Below, one piece after another: positions 26,441-35,314 of a stretch of DNA of 64,000 bases (position 1 is the stretch's first letter; every line of letters starts with the position of its first letter). The position numbers were made by a program, and so were the translations under genes. Below the pieces are notes generated by a model. That model saw only the letters and a list, made by a program, of their open reading frames with translations. It was not told the origin of the DNA and ran no database searches. Source of the stretch: Gemmatimonadota bacterium (GTDB lineage: Bacteria > Gemmatimonadota > Gemmatimonadetes > Longimicrobiales > Gaopeijiaceae); NCBI GenBank assembly GCA_028873815.1, contig JAPPNN010000018.1, positions 170,342 to 234,341 of the forward strand, given 5' to 3'.

Positions 26441-27901
26441 ATGCACCGACGTGCCCTACTGAAAGCAGGTGCAGCCGCGGCCGCGTTGCCTATCGTCGCG
26501 TCGGCGCGACACCTCGCGGCGATCGCGGCTCCGCCGCAGGTTGCGTTCGATCGGCGCGACCTCCAGCAGCTCCTGGACGAGTCGGCCGAGAGCCTCGGCA
26601 TCGTCGGCGCCCAGCTCGCGGTGTTCGACGGCGAGGCCGTCCACGAGTTTGCAACCGGTCTGGCGATCCGTGAGCGCAACCTGGCCGTCACGCCGGAAAC
26701 GCTGTTCCAGATCGGCTCGACGACCAAGGTATTCAACGCCGCAGTGGTCATGGCCCTGGTCGACGAGGGCACGCTCGACCTGGACGAACCCGTTGGGAGC
26801 TACCTCGAGGGCGCGCCGCTGACGAGCGACGTGCCGCCCGTCGACATAACCCTGCGCCAACTGCTCTCGATGTCGTCGGGACTCGACAACGGGCCGTACA
26901 CGGACCACGGTCGCGGCGATGACGCCCTGGGCCGGTACGTCGCTTCACTTGCCGCGCTTCCCGTGATCTTCGAGCCGGGCGCGGCCTACGGCTACTCGAA
27001 CGCTGGCACCGCCGTCGCCGGATTCGTGGCCCAGCGGGTGATGGGCACGAACTGGGAGACCCTGCTCGCCGAACGCATCCTCCAGCCGCTCGGGCTCGAG
27101 CACTCGGCGACCTTCCCGGAAGACCTGCTCTATCACCCGGTGGCGCTCGGCTACTCGCCGACCCCCGCCAACCCCGAAGGCGAGCGGGTGCCATTCTGGG
27201 GATTGCCGCGCAGCATCGCCCCGGCCGGGGCAACCCTGTGCTGCAGCGCCGGCGACCTCGTGCGCTTCGCCGGGATGTTCCTGCGCAGCGGACGCTCTGC
27301 CGACGGACAGCAGGTACTGTCGGAGGAAGCCATAGAGACGATGCACACCCCGGAGATCGACATGCCGACCCGGATCATCGCCCAGAGGTGGTGCACCGGG
27401 CCCTACTGGAAGCGCTGGGGCGGCGAGGTGATCTACGGACACAGCGGCACCAACACCGGCGGGTCTTCCCTGCTGCTCTGGTGTCCGAACAAGGGCGTCG
27501 CGGCCGCGACGATCGCCAACGTGCCGAGCCAGGGCTATCCGCTGGCCGACACGGTGTTCGACACTCTGTTCCCGGAGGTCTTCGGCATCGACAAGCCCCA
27601 GACGCCTAAGCCGGACACGGTAACGCCCCAGGAAGTCGACCTCGAGCGCTACGTGGGGCAGTTCGAGGCGTACGGGAGCCGATTCTCGTTCTTCGCGGAT
27701 GGCGACCGGCTGATGGCGCGGTCAGAGGTCGGCAACGGGCTGGAGTCCGAGCTGATTCCGCTCGGCAGCGACCGGTTCCTGCCGCGCAATCCGGCGATGG
27801 GCGGTAACCGCGGCTGGGATGTCGCCTTCTGGGGCGACGACGGGAGCGGGCGTGCGACGCACTATCTGAATGGTGTTTTCGCCATGCGCCGCAACGGCTG
27901 A
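26441..27901 (+). CDS. exported beta-lactamase-related serine hydrolase
   Basis: This 486-residue protein starts with a Tat-like signal (MHRRALLKAGAAAAALPIVA). The serine beta-lactamase/esterase fold follows, with SxxK as STTK (Ser93, Lys96), the tyrosine motif in AYGYSNAGT near residue 185, and the third motif YGHSGTNTGG near residue 335. A C-terminal lipocalin-like domain (LERYVGQFEAYGSRFSFFAD) is present. Family members are D-peptidases, esterases or beta-lactamases, and the substrate is not predictable. It fits the set of exported peptidases and amidases in this window. Confidence 0.85.
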   Translation: MHRRALLKAGAAAAALPIVASARHLAAIAAPPQVAFDRRDLQQLLDESAESLGIVGAQLAVFDGEAVHEFATGLAIRERNLAVTPETLFQIGSTTKVFNAAVVMALVDEGTLDLDEPVGSYLEGAPLTSDVPPVDITLRQLLSMSSGLDNGPYTDHGRGDDALGRYVASLAALPVIFEPGAAYGYSNAGTAVAGFVAQRVMGTNWETLLAERILQPLGLEHSATFPEDLLYHPVALGYSPTPANPEGERVPFWGLPRSIAPAGATLCCSAGDLVRFAGMFLRSGRSADGQQVLSEEAIETMHTPEIDMPTRIIAQRWCTGPYWKRWGGEVIYGHSGTNTGGSSLLLWCPNKGVAAATIANVPSQGYPLADTVFDTLFPEVFGIDKPQTPKPDTVTPQEVDLERYVGQFEAYGSRFSFFADGDRLMARSEVGNGLESELIPLGSDRFLPRNPAMGGNRGWDVAFWGDDGSGRATHYLNGVFAMRRNG

Positions 27902-27931
27902 TCGTGGCTGGCCTGATGGCCGGTCGATCCG

Positions 27932-29527
27932 TTACCCACCCAACGGCGGCGCACTCTCCGGTGGCCGCCGGTATCCCGTCCCCTGTTCGAACGCGTACCC
28001 GAACCGCAGCAGCATCGCCTCGGTGAACGGACGCCCCAGGAACTCGATCCCCACGGGCAGCCCGTCCGGCGTGAATCCGGCCGGCACCGTCAGCGCCGGG
28101 AACCCGGTGATCGGGCTTAACAGCCGGTTGTCGCCCAGGCCGTACTGGTCATCCGGCGCGGGATTCGTCTCGGCGTCCTGCGCGATCAGCGTCACCGGGT
28201 GGTCGAAGGTGGCGTAGACGAGCGCGTCGAGGTCGTGCTCGGCCATGGCCACGAGGACGCTCTGCCGGATCCGGCCGCGGCCAAGCAGGTACTCGAGGTA
28301 ACCCGGGTCGCCGGTCGACTTGCCCAGGGAGTTCGCCAGACCCGCAGCCCGCCACGGCGTCACACGCCCGCTGAGCAGGATCGAGCGCAGCGTCTTGTAC
28401 GGGGCGTTCGCATGCTCGGACAGGTAGGCGTCGGTCGCCTCCTCGGTCTCGTAGGCGTTGCTCCCGAACACCCGGTTCACCGTCTCGATCCCCGCGATCG
28501 CGACCGGGTTCACGACCTCGGCCCCGAGCCGCCGCAGGTCCGCCACCGCCGCGTCGATGCGGGAGCGCACCTGCCGGAATCCCTCCGAGCCCGGATCCAC
28601 CGACTCGTCCATGGCGTCGCGGATGACTCCGATGCGCGCCCCCTGCAGCCCGTCGCTGCCCAGTCCGCTCTCATATGAATCCGGCACACGGCCCATGGCA
28701 CGGGCGGTCACGGGATCGTTCGGGTCGTAGCCCGCGATGACGCCCAGCAGAATGGCCGCGTCCATGACCGTGCGCGTGATCGGGCCCTGCGTGTCGGTCG
28801 TGGGGTTGGCGGGCATCAGGCCGAAGCGGCTCACGAGTTCCAGGGTGGGCCGCAGACCGACCAGCGACGCCACCGCCGCCGGACCGCGGATCGAGCCGCC
28901 CGTGTCCTCGCCGATGCCGACCATGCCGAAGTTGGCCGCAATGCCCACGCTGGTGCCGCCCGACGAGCCGCTGGGGTTGCGGCGCGGGTCGTACGCATTG
29001 CGGATCACGCCGAACCCCGACCCCACATAGCGCGATGCAAACTCGCCCATGTTCGTCTTCGCGTGGATGATCGCCCCCGCATCCCTGACTCTTGTGACTA
29101 TTGTCGCGTCCCGCTCCGGCACAAACTCCGCGAAGAGCGCGGAGCCGTACGTCGTGGGCATGTCGCTGGTCTCCACCTGGTCCTTGAGCAGCACCGGGAT
29201 GCAGTGCAGCGGCCCGGTGAGCCCGCCGGACGCGAGGGCCTCGTCCAGCCGCGCCGCCTCTTCGAGCGCGCGCGGATTCAGGTTCGCGATCGTGTTGAGT
29301 CGTGGCCTCTGCTTGTCGTAAGCGGCGATCCGGTCGAGGTACGACTGCACAAGGTCCACGCAGGTGAGATCGCCGGAGAGGAAAGCGGCATGCACGTCGC
29401 CGATCGTCGCCTCCTCGAGTTCGAAGCTCTGTCCGTCGAGCGGGCCGGTGCCGAACACGAAGACCAGACCGAGCGCTGCCAGCGTATGACGGGGCCGGAA
29501 GTGCGACCACAAATGTAAAGTGGACAT
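27932..29527 (-). CDS. exported amidase-signature family enzyme
   Basis: This 531-residue enzyme has a signal-like N-terminus (HTLAALGLVFVFGTGPLDGQ) and the complete amidase catalytic set: Lys in PVLLKDQVET, cis-Ser in NPSGSSGGTSVG and the nucleophile in GEDTGGSIRGPA. Amidase-signature enzymes hydrolyse amides such as fatty-acid or peptide amides, and exported ones often act on peptide amides. ATG 29527 lies inside the tandem-dyad element at 29515-29551, so the first dozen residues are encoded by it. A later start is possible. Confidence 0.87.
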   Translation of the reverse strand: MSTLHLWSHFRPRHTLAALGLVFVFGTGPLDGQSFELEEATIGDVHAAFLSGDLTCVDLVQSYLDRIAAYDKQRPRLNTIANLNPRALEEAARLDEALASGGLTGPLHCIPVLLKDQVETSDMPTTYGSALFAEFVPERDATIVTRVRDAGAIIHAKTNMGEFASRYVGSGFGVIRNAYDPRRNPSGSSGGTSVGIAANFGMVGIGEDTGGSIRGPAAVASLVGLRPTLELVSRFGLMPANPTTDTQGPITRTVMDAAILLGVIAGYDPNDPVTARAMGRVPDSYESGLGSDGLQGARIGVIRDAMDESVDPGSEGFRQVRSRIDAAVADLRRLGAEVVNPVAIAGIETVNRVFGSNAYETEEATDAYLSEHANAPYKTLRSILLSGRVTPWRAAGLANSLGKSTGDPGYLEYLLGRGRIRQSVLVAMAEHDLDALVYATFDHPVTLIAQDAETNPAPDDQYGLGDNRLLSPITGFPALTVPAGFTPDGLPVGIEFLGRPFTEAMLLRFGYAFEQGTGYRRPPESAPPLGG

Positions 29528-29551
29528 TACATTAAGTAACCTTTAATTGAC
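29515..29551 (-). promoter_or_regulatory. tandem 21-bp dyad element at the amidase start
   Basis: Read on the minus strand, GTCAATTAAAGGTTAC (29551-29536) and GTAATGTCCACTTTAC (29530-29515) are separated by TTAAT and start 21 bp apart. The second unit contains the annotated ATG of the amidase. The orientation relative to the gene is the same as for the elements at 1310, 10030 and 56616. Confidence 0.5.
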
Positions 29552-29714
29552 ATTCGACAACGAGCCTGCGGGATTTCCACCGGGATATGTAGCGGCCCGC
29601 AGCTACCAGTGGCAAACCGGCCGTCACTGGCCCACCCCCCCGCCGCGCGGTACGATCCCTGCACGCCCGCGCCCACCTCACCCGGGCGCGGCACCACCCC
29701 CTCCGGATGCCGGC

Positions 29715-32700
29715 ATGACTCGACCGACCGTCGCGGCGACCACTCTGGTCCTGGCCACCGCCCTCGCCTTGCCCCCCACCGACCTCACCGCCCAGCGCGC
29801 CTACCCCGCCGCCTCGCACGGCGGCAACTACATGCACAACTTCTACTTTCCCCCGGCGCCCTCCTCGTCGCCCTGGTACCCGGCCTGGCACCCCGGCGGC
29901 GAGCGCGTCGCGGTGGCCATGAGCGGGTCGCTCTGGGAGGTGGACATCGCGAGCGGCGACGCCCACGAGATCGTGCATGGCCCCGACTACTACTCGTCGC
30001 CCAACTACTCGCCCGATGGCGCTTGGCTGCTCTACACGGCGGACGACGGCGGCGGCACGATCGACCTCGAGGTCATGAACACGGCCACCGGGGAACGCCA
30101 CCGTCTCACGGAGGGCGCGCACATCCACACCGACCCCCGCTTCTCCCCGTCCGGCGACCGCATCGCCTACGTCTCGACCGCTCCGAGCGGCTACTTCAAC
30201 GTCTACATCCGCCCCTTCGCCGGCGGCGCCTGGACCGGCGCGGAGATCGCCGTCACCTCGGACAACTCCTTCGGCCGCGACCGGCTCTACTTCGGCCCCT
30301 GGGACATGCACATCTCGCCGGCCTGGCTCCCCAACGGCGAGGAACTGCTGATTGTCTCCAACCGCGACGTCGCGCTCGGCAGCGGCAACGTCTACCGCGT
30401 CCCCGCGCGGGCCGGCGGCATCGACGACCGCCAGGTCGTCCTCGCCGAGCAGACCCTCTACCGCACCCATCCGCACGTCTCGTACGACGGCAAGCGCTTC
30501 GTGTACTCCTCGACCGCAGGCGCCGCGGACCAGTTCCAGAACCTGTACGTGCAACCCACGACGGGCGGCGAGCCCTACAAGATGACCTTCTTCGAGCACG
30601 ACGCCTTCCACCCGCGCTGGTCGCCGGACGCGGAGTGGATCGCCTTCGTGGCCAACGGCGGCAATCCCGGCACCGAGGGCGTGCCGCACCACCTGAGCGG
30701 GCTCCCGCAGCTGTACCTGCTGGAGGCCAACGGCGGCAGACTGCGCCGGGTCAACATCACCGAACGGCATTGGGCGCGTCCGACGGGCACGCTTGAAGTA
30801 GCCACCGCCGACCAGGACGGCGGGCTGCTGGCCAGCCGTGTCCACCTGACCGCCTCGGACGGCAAGTTCTACGCACCCGCCGAAGCGTATGCCCGCGTGG
30901 CCCGCGCCAGCGACCGGATCTTCCATCATCCGGGCTCGTTCACCGTGGACCTGCCGGCGGGCGAAGCCGAGATGACCATCGTGCGCGGCTTCGAGACCAC
31001 CCCCACGACGTACACCGCCGTCATCCGCCCCGGTGAGACCACCACGATGACGGTCACGCTCACGGAGATCTCCGACCTCTCCGACGAGGGCTGGTTCTCT
31101 GGCTCCACGCACGTGCACATGAACTACGCCGGCAACCTGCGCAACAGCCTCTCCAACCTGATGATGATGTCCGACGCGGAAGACCAGGACGTGGTCGCCG
31201 AGCAGATCGCCAACAAGGACAACCGCATCCTCGACCACCAGTTCTGGCTCCCCGGCGGCGGCCCGCACCCGCTCTCCGAACCGGACCGCCTGCTGGTCGT
31301 CGGGCAGGAGTACCGCCCGCCCTTCTATGGACACGTCTTCATGTTCGGCCATCGGGAACACCTGATCGCACCGTACGCGATGGGGTACGAAGGCACAGCG
31401 ATCGAGAGCCTCTACCCGAGCAACACCGACATGATGCTGAAGGCCAAGGCCCAGGGAGCGACGACGGCCTACGTCCACTCGGGCTACCGGGGCGACCCCC
31501 TTGAAGGCAACCTCGGTGGCGCCAAGGGCTTCATCGTCGACGCCGCGCTCGCCGCCGCCGACGCGGTCGAGTGGTCCGCGCCCCAGGACGGCTGGCCCCC
31601 GGTCTACGCCCTGTGGAGCAACGGCATTCGCGCGACCGTGGTGGGCGGCGAGGACTCCATCTCCAGCCTCCACGCGACACCCCTGGTGGGCTCGATGCGC
31701 ACCTACGTCCGCACACCCGACGGCACGCTGACCATGGACGGGTGGTTCCAGGGGATCCGCGACGGCAACTCGTTCGTCAGCTCCGGCCCGCTGATCGACT
31801 TCACGGTAGATGGGCGGGGGCCGGGGGAAGAGCTCGACCTGGACGGCCCGGCCGAGGTGCGGGTGCGTGGCCGGGTGTGGGGCGTGGTGCCGGTGGAAAG
31901 GGTCGAGCTGGTCGTCGACGGCGACGTGGTCCGCGCCTGGGAACCCGCCGGCGACCGCAAGTCCCTCGACATCGACGACACCGTGGCCATCGGCGCAAGC
32001 GGCTGGGTCCAGTTGCGGGCCGAGGGCGCCCGCGAGGACCGCTGGCCGCTCGACACGGCGTACCCGCAGGCGTTCACAAACCCGGTCTGGGTGACCGTCG
32101 CGGGCCGCCCGATCCGGAGCGCCGCGGCCGCGGACTACGCGCTCCGCTGGATCGACAAGCTGCAGGCAATGGCGGAGGAGTGGCCGGGGTGGCGGTCGGA
32201 GCGCGAGAAGGAGCACGTGTACGCGCAGTTCGAGGAGGCGCGGGAGGTGTACCGGCGGCGCGGGGCGGAGGCAGGGGACGCCACGGGCGCGGCCGGGGCC
32301 CCGCGTGCGGCCAGGGGCGCGGACGCGACCGGCGTTGGCGCAGACACGGGCGGCACGGCCACGCCGACCGGTCCCGATGCCCCCACCGTCACCGAGCAGT
32401 CCAGCGGCACGACCGAGGTCCTTCAGGCAATCAGCCCCGTGTCCGCCGAGACCGTGTGGGCGAGTGGGCACGGCGGCGTGATCCTGCGGACGGTCGACGG
32501 CGGGGACGAGTGGGAACGCGCGTCGGCGCCCGGTGGAGATTCGCTCCAGTTCCGCGACATCCACGGGTTCTCGTCCCGTACAGCCATTGCGCTGACCGCG
32601 GGCACGGGACCGGCGTCGCGCATCTACCGCACGACCGACGGCGGCGACACCTGGACGCTCCGCTTCCTGATGGACGCGCCCGAGGGCTTCCTCGACTGCC

Positions 32701-33359
32701 TCGACTTCTGGGACGGCCAACGGGGCTTCGCGTATGGCGACTCCTTCGACGGCATCCCGTACATCCTGCTGACCGGGGACGGAGGGCGGACCTGGGCGCG
32801 GGTTCCCGCCGATGCCGCTCCGGCGGCCAACGAAGGCGAGGGCGGCTTCGCGGCCAGCGGCACCTGCGCCCGCGCAGGCGACTCGGGGCGGGGATGGATC
32901 GGGACGGGCGCGGGCGGGTCGGCGCGCATCCTGGCGACGGACGACTACGGCGCCACGTGGAGCGAGATCGCCGTGCCGATGGCGACGGGCGATGCAGCCG
33001 GAATCTTCACGCTGGCCCTGGCGGACGGGTCACCGGTCGTGGCGCTGGGCGGGGATCTGGGCGCCCGCGAAGAAGTGGTCGCCGCGAACGCGGCCGTCAC
33101 CAGGGACGGGGGCCGCACCTGGAAGGCCGCCAGCCCGGCGCCGATCGCCGCAGCCGTGTACGGCAGCGCGGTCGGCCGCTGGGGCCCCTACCGGAATATC
33201 GTGGCGGTGGCGCCGCCCGGCGCCGCCTACACCGCCGACATGGGCGGGACCTGGCAGCCGCTCGAGGGCGTGAGCGCGTGGGCGGTCGAGTTCGCGCCGG
33301 GTGGCCGGGTCGGCTGGGCCGCGGGAGAAGGGGGGCGGATCTGGCGCATCGAGTGGTAG
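29715..33359 (+). CDS. exported three-part protein: PD40 propeller, CehA/McbA metallohydrolase, BNR/Ycf48-like propeller
   Basis: This 1214-residue protein starts at ATG 29715 with signal ATTLVLATALALPPTDLTAQ. Residues ~40-350 are TolB/PD40-type propeller repeats (YYSSPNYSPDGAWLLYTADD, DPRFSPSGDRIAYVS). Residues ~450-790 match the CehA/McbA family of PHP-like metallohydrolases (GWFSGSTHVHMNYAGN, YRPPFYGHVFMFGHREHL, AYVHSGYRGDP). A low-complexity Gly/Ala/Thr linker (~850-890) leads to BNR/Ycf48-like repeats (GHGGVILRTVDGGDEWERAS, RIYRTTDGGDTWTLRF). The first two parts occur together in known exported amidohydrolase-like proteins. The C-terminal propeller looks like an added module. The substrate is unknown. 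Confidence 0.8.
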   Translation: MTRPTVAATTLVLATALALPPTDLTAQRAYPAASHGGNYMHNFYFPPAPSSSPWYPAWHPGGERVAVAMSGSLWEVDIASGDAHEIVHGPDYYSSPNYSPDGAWLLYTADDGGGTIDLEVMNTATGERHRLTEGAHIHTDPRFSPSGDRIAYVSTAPSGYFNVYIRPFAGGAWTGAEIAVTSDNSFGRDRLYFGPWDMHISPAWLPNGEELLIVSNRDVALGSGNVYRVPARAGGIDDRQVVLAEQTLYRTHPHVSYDGKRFVYSSTAGAADQFQNLYVQPTTGGEPYKMTFFEHDAFHPRWSPDAEWIAFVANGGNPGTEGVPHHLSGLPQLYLLEANGGRLRRVNITERHWARPTGTLEVATADQDGGLLASRVHLTASDGKFYAPAEAYARVARASDRIFHHPGSFTVDLPAGEAEMTIVRGFETTPTTYTAVIRPGETTTMTVTLTEISDLSDEGWFSGSTHVHMNYAGNLRNSLSNLMMMSDAEDQDVVAEQIANKDNRILDHQFWLPGGGPHPLSEPDRLLVVGQEYRPPFYGHVFMFGHREHLIAPYAMGYEGTAIESLYPSNTDMMLKAKAQGATTAYVHSGYRGDPLEGNLGGAKGFIVDAALAAADAVEWSAPQDGWPPVYALWSNGIRATVVGGEDSISSLHATPLVGSMRTYVRTPDGTLTMDGWFQGIRDGNSFVSSGPLIDFTVDGRGPGEELDLDGPAEVRVRGRVWGVVPVERVELVVDGDVVRAWEPAGDRKSLDIDDTVAIGASGWVQLRAEGAREDRWPLDTAYPQAFTNPVWVTVAGRPIRSAAAADYALRWIDKLQAMAEEWPGWRSEREKEHVYAQFEEAREVYRRRGAEAGDATGAAGAPRAARGADATGVGADTGGTATPTGPDAPTVTEQSSGTTEVLQAISPVSAETVWASGHGGVILRTVDGGDEWERASAPGGDSLQFRDIHGFSSRTAIALTAGTGPASRIYRTTDGGDTWTLRFLMDAPEGFLDCLDFWDGQRGFAYGDSFDGIPYILLTGDGGRTWARVPADAAPAANEGEGGFAASGTCARAGDSGRGWIGTGAGGSARILATDDYGATWSEIAVPMATGDAAGIFTLALADGSPVVALGGDLGAREEVVAANAAVTRDGGRTWKAASPAPIAAAVYGSAVGRWGPYRNIVAVAPPGAAYTADMGGTWQPLEGVSAWAVEFAPGGRVGWAAGEGGRIWRIEW

Positions 33360-33369
33360 GTGGGCGTGG

Positions 33370-33411
33370 GATATGGTTATATGGCACGCTGATATGGTTG
33401 TATGGGTCAGG
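33370..33411 (+). repeat. tandem 21-bp repeat upstream of the plug-protein gene
   Basis: GATATGGTTATATGG starts at 33370 and GATATGGTTGTATGG at 33391, a period of exactly 21 bp. The pair ends 4 bp before ATG 33416. The sequence differs from the GTAAAC-type dyad elements but shares their period. It may be an operator or may encode part of a longer N-terminus. Confidence 0.45.
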
Positions 33412-33415
33412 CGGG

Positions 33416-34636
33416 ATGCCGCTTGGGGGCGTGGGCGCGCTCGCCGCGCAGGAGGAGCCGCCCCGCATCTCGGGCCGCGTCGTGGACCGCGACACGGGCG
33501 CTGGCGTGGAGGGCGCGGAGATCGTGCTGGCGCCTCTCCGCGAAGTGGCGGCCGATTCGGCCCGGGTCGAACGGGTCACCGACGGCGTGGGGTTGTTCCA
33601 GTTCGAGCGAGCCGGTCCCGGAGCCTACGCGCTCACCGTGACGCACATCGCGTACGGGACCTTTGAGGAGCGGCTGACGCTCGCGCCGGGGGAGCGGCTC
33701 GCGCTGCGCGTGACGCTATCGCCCACGGCAATTGCGCTCGACCCGGTTGTGGTCGAGGTCGTGTCCCGGGATCAGCGGAGCGCACGAGCGCTCGGGACGG
33801 CCCGCCGAAGGGTCACGTCGGAGCAACTGGCACCGATCGCCAGAACCGGGAATCACCTCGCCAACGCCCTCGCGCAACTGATGCCGGGTGTGCGCGTTCG
33901 CAGCGGTCGCAGCCAGCCGGGTCAACTCGTGTGCCTCGAGTTCAGGGGTGTCGTCAGCTTTGCCCAGCCCGGCTGCCTGACGCCGATCGTGATCGTCGAC
34001 AACGTGCGTCAATCCAACGGTCTCGTAACCCTCAACACGCTTCCGATCGACGAAATCCAGAGCGTCGAGGCGGTGCCTCCGGGAGAGGCCGGGGTGCGTT
34101 ACGGAGCCGACTCGAACGCCGGCGTGATCCTCATCGAGACCCGGTCGGGCGGTGCTCCGGCCGGAGGCACACGGGACGCGACCGCGGGGCTCTACAACTG
34201 GGCGCTGGAATCCAGGCCGTATCCGTGGGCCAAGGCCCTGGCGGCCGCGAGCGCCGCCAATGCGGTTGGTCTCCTCGCCGGCTATGCGCTATCCAGTCGC
34301 TGCCTGAACTTCGAGTCACTCGCTGACCACTTCTACGAGGCCGAGTGCGCGTCTCTTGTCAACGCCGGTTCGCGCCTTGCGTTGTATGGCGCGCCCCAGG
34401 TCGGGGTGGGATTCGTCGTTGCGCGGATTGGCGGCACGGATCTGTCCCACGGCAGCATGTGGAGGAACGCAGTGGCAAACGCGATCGTGTCCGCACCCGG
34501 CGTCGTGCTCGCCCTGACAACCGAGGAAGACGGATTCAGCGGGTCGCGGGGGCTCGGGATCGTCATGGCGACCGTGGGCGCCCCGGCGGCCGCGGTGCTC
34601 GCCGACCGTCTCTTCCGCCGGGTGAGGTCGAAGTAG
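33416..34636 (+). CDS. carboxypeptidase-regulatory-like plus TonB-plug protein without barrel
   Basis: This ~406-residue protein has a short signal-like start (MPLGGVGALAAQ). The open frame continues upstream through hydrophobic codons without an ATG, so the true start may be a TTG near 33395. Residues ~15-105 are a CarboxypepD_reg-like domain (ISGRVVDRDTGAGVEGAEIV, TVTHIAYGTFEERLTL). Residues ~130-240 are a TonB plug (NALAQLMPGVRVRSG, TPIVIVDNVRQ, SVEAVPPGEAGVRYGADSNA). The last ~150 residues contain hydrophobic segments instead of a beta-barrel. I infer an outer-membrane-associated or adaptor role. A similar plug-only protein lies at 42085. Confidence 0.7.
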   Translation: MPLGGVGALAAQEEPPRISGRVVDRDTGAGVEGAEIVLAPLREVAADSARVERVTDGVGLFQFERAGPGAYALTVTHIAYGTFEERLTLAPGERLALRVTLSPTAIALDPVVVEVVSRDQRSARALGTARRRVTSEQLAPIARTGNHLANALAQLMPGVRVRSGRSQPGQLVCLEFRGVVSFAQPGCLTPIVIVDNVRQSNGLVTLNTLPIDEIQSVEAVPPGEAGVRYGADSNAGVILIETRSGGAPAGGTRDATAGLYNWALESRPYPWAKALAAASAANAVGLLAGYALSSRCLNFESLADHFYEAECASLVNAGSRLALYGAPQVGVGFVVARIGGTDLSHGSMWRNAVANAIVSAPGVVLALTTEEDGFSGSRGLGIVMATVGAPAAAVLADRLFRRVRSK

Positions 34637-34792
34637 CGGGACCGCGGCCGCCGCTGTGCCCATCCTTTGCGCCTCCGGCCAGGACGCCGGCTGGCCGGGG
34701 ACACCGCTCCCCGGAGACCGCCGCCGCTATTCCTTCGCCCACCGCCTTTCTCTACCTTTTGCCCCCCGACAAGTCACCCGAAAGGACGACCC

Positions 34793-35299
34793 ATGTCTGT
34801 ACGAGGCCAACTCGCCGCGTTCGACCAGATCATCGCCGGTGCCAGGACCATGCTGGAGGCCGTGCCCGATGATCGTCTGGACTGGCGACCCCACGACAAG
34901 TCCTGGACCCTGGGCGAACTGGCGACTCACATCTCCAACCTGCCCAACTGGACGATCGCCACCCTCTCGATGTCCGAATTCGACATCGCGCCCGCCGAGG
35001 GCGGCCCCCCGCCCATGGCCGCGCTCGGCTCGAGCGCCGAACTGGTCGACGCGCTGGACGGCAGCGCCGCGGCAGCTCGCGCCGCGATCGAAGGCTCTTC
35101 CAAAGAGGACCTGGACGGCCCCTGGACGATGCTGGTCGCCGGCGAGGCCCGGTTCACGCTGCCGAAGCGGGTCGTCCTGCGGACCTTCATCCTGGACCAC
35201 ATGATCCACCACCGGGCTCAACTCGGCGTCTATCTTCGGCTGCTCGACATCCCGGTTCCGCAACTGTTCGGACCGACGGCCGACAATCAGGACGTGTAG
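34793..35299 (+). CDS. DinB-family metal-binding protein
   Basis: This 168-residue protein starts at ATG 34793 with GAAAGGA upstream. It is a four-helix DinB fold: AAFDQIIAGARTMLEAVPDD, the first metal-binding His in LGELATHISNLPNW and the paired His in FILDHMIHHRAQLGVYLRLL. DinB/YfiT proteins are putative thiol-dependent or hydrolytic metalloenzymes of unknown substrate. It is followed 15 bp later by the HAD gene, so co-transcription is likely. Confidence 0.88.
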   Translation: MSVRGQLAAFDQIIAGARTMLEAVPDDRLDWRPHDKSWTLGELATHISNLPNWTIATLSMSEFDIAPAEGGPPPMAALGSSAELVDALDGSAAAARAAIEGSSKEDLDGPWTMLVAGEARFTLPKRVVLRTFILDHMIHHRAQLGVYLRLLDIPVPQLFGPTADNQDV

Positions 35300-35314
35300 G
35301 GGCGCGACTCATCC

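Noticed and set aside
29532..32720. Very long minus-strand open frame (about 1060 codons) opposite the CehA/propeller gene
   Set aside because: It is antisense to a gene with clear domains, its translation is Arg/Gly/Val/Ala-rich without family motifs, and such frames are expected in GC-rich DNA.
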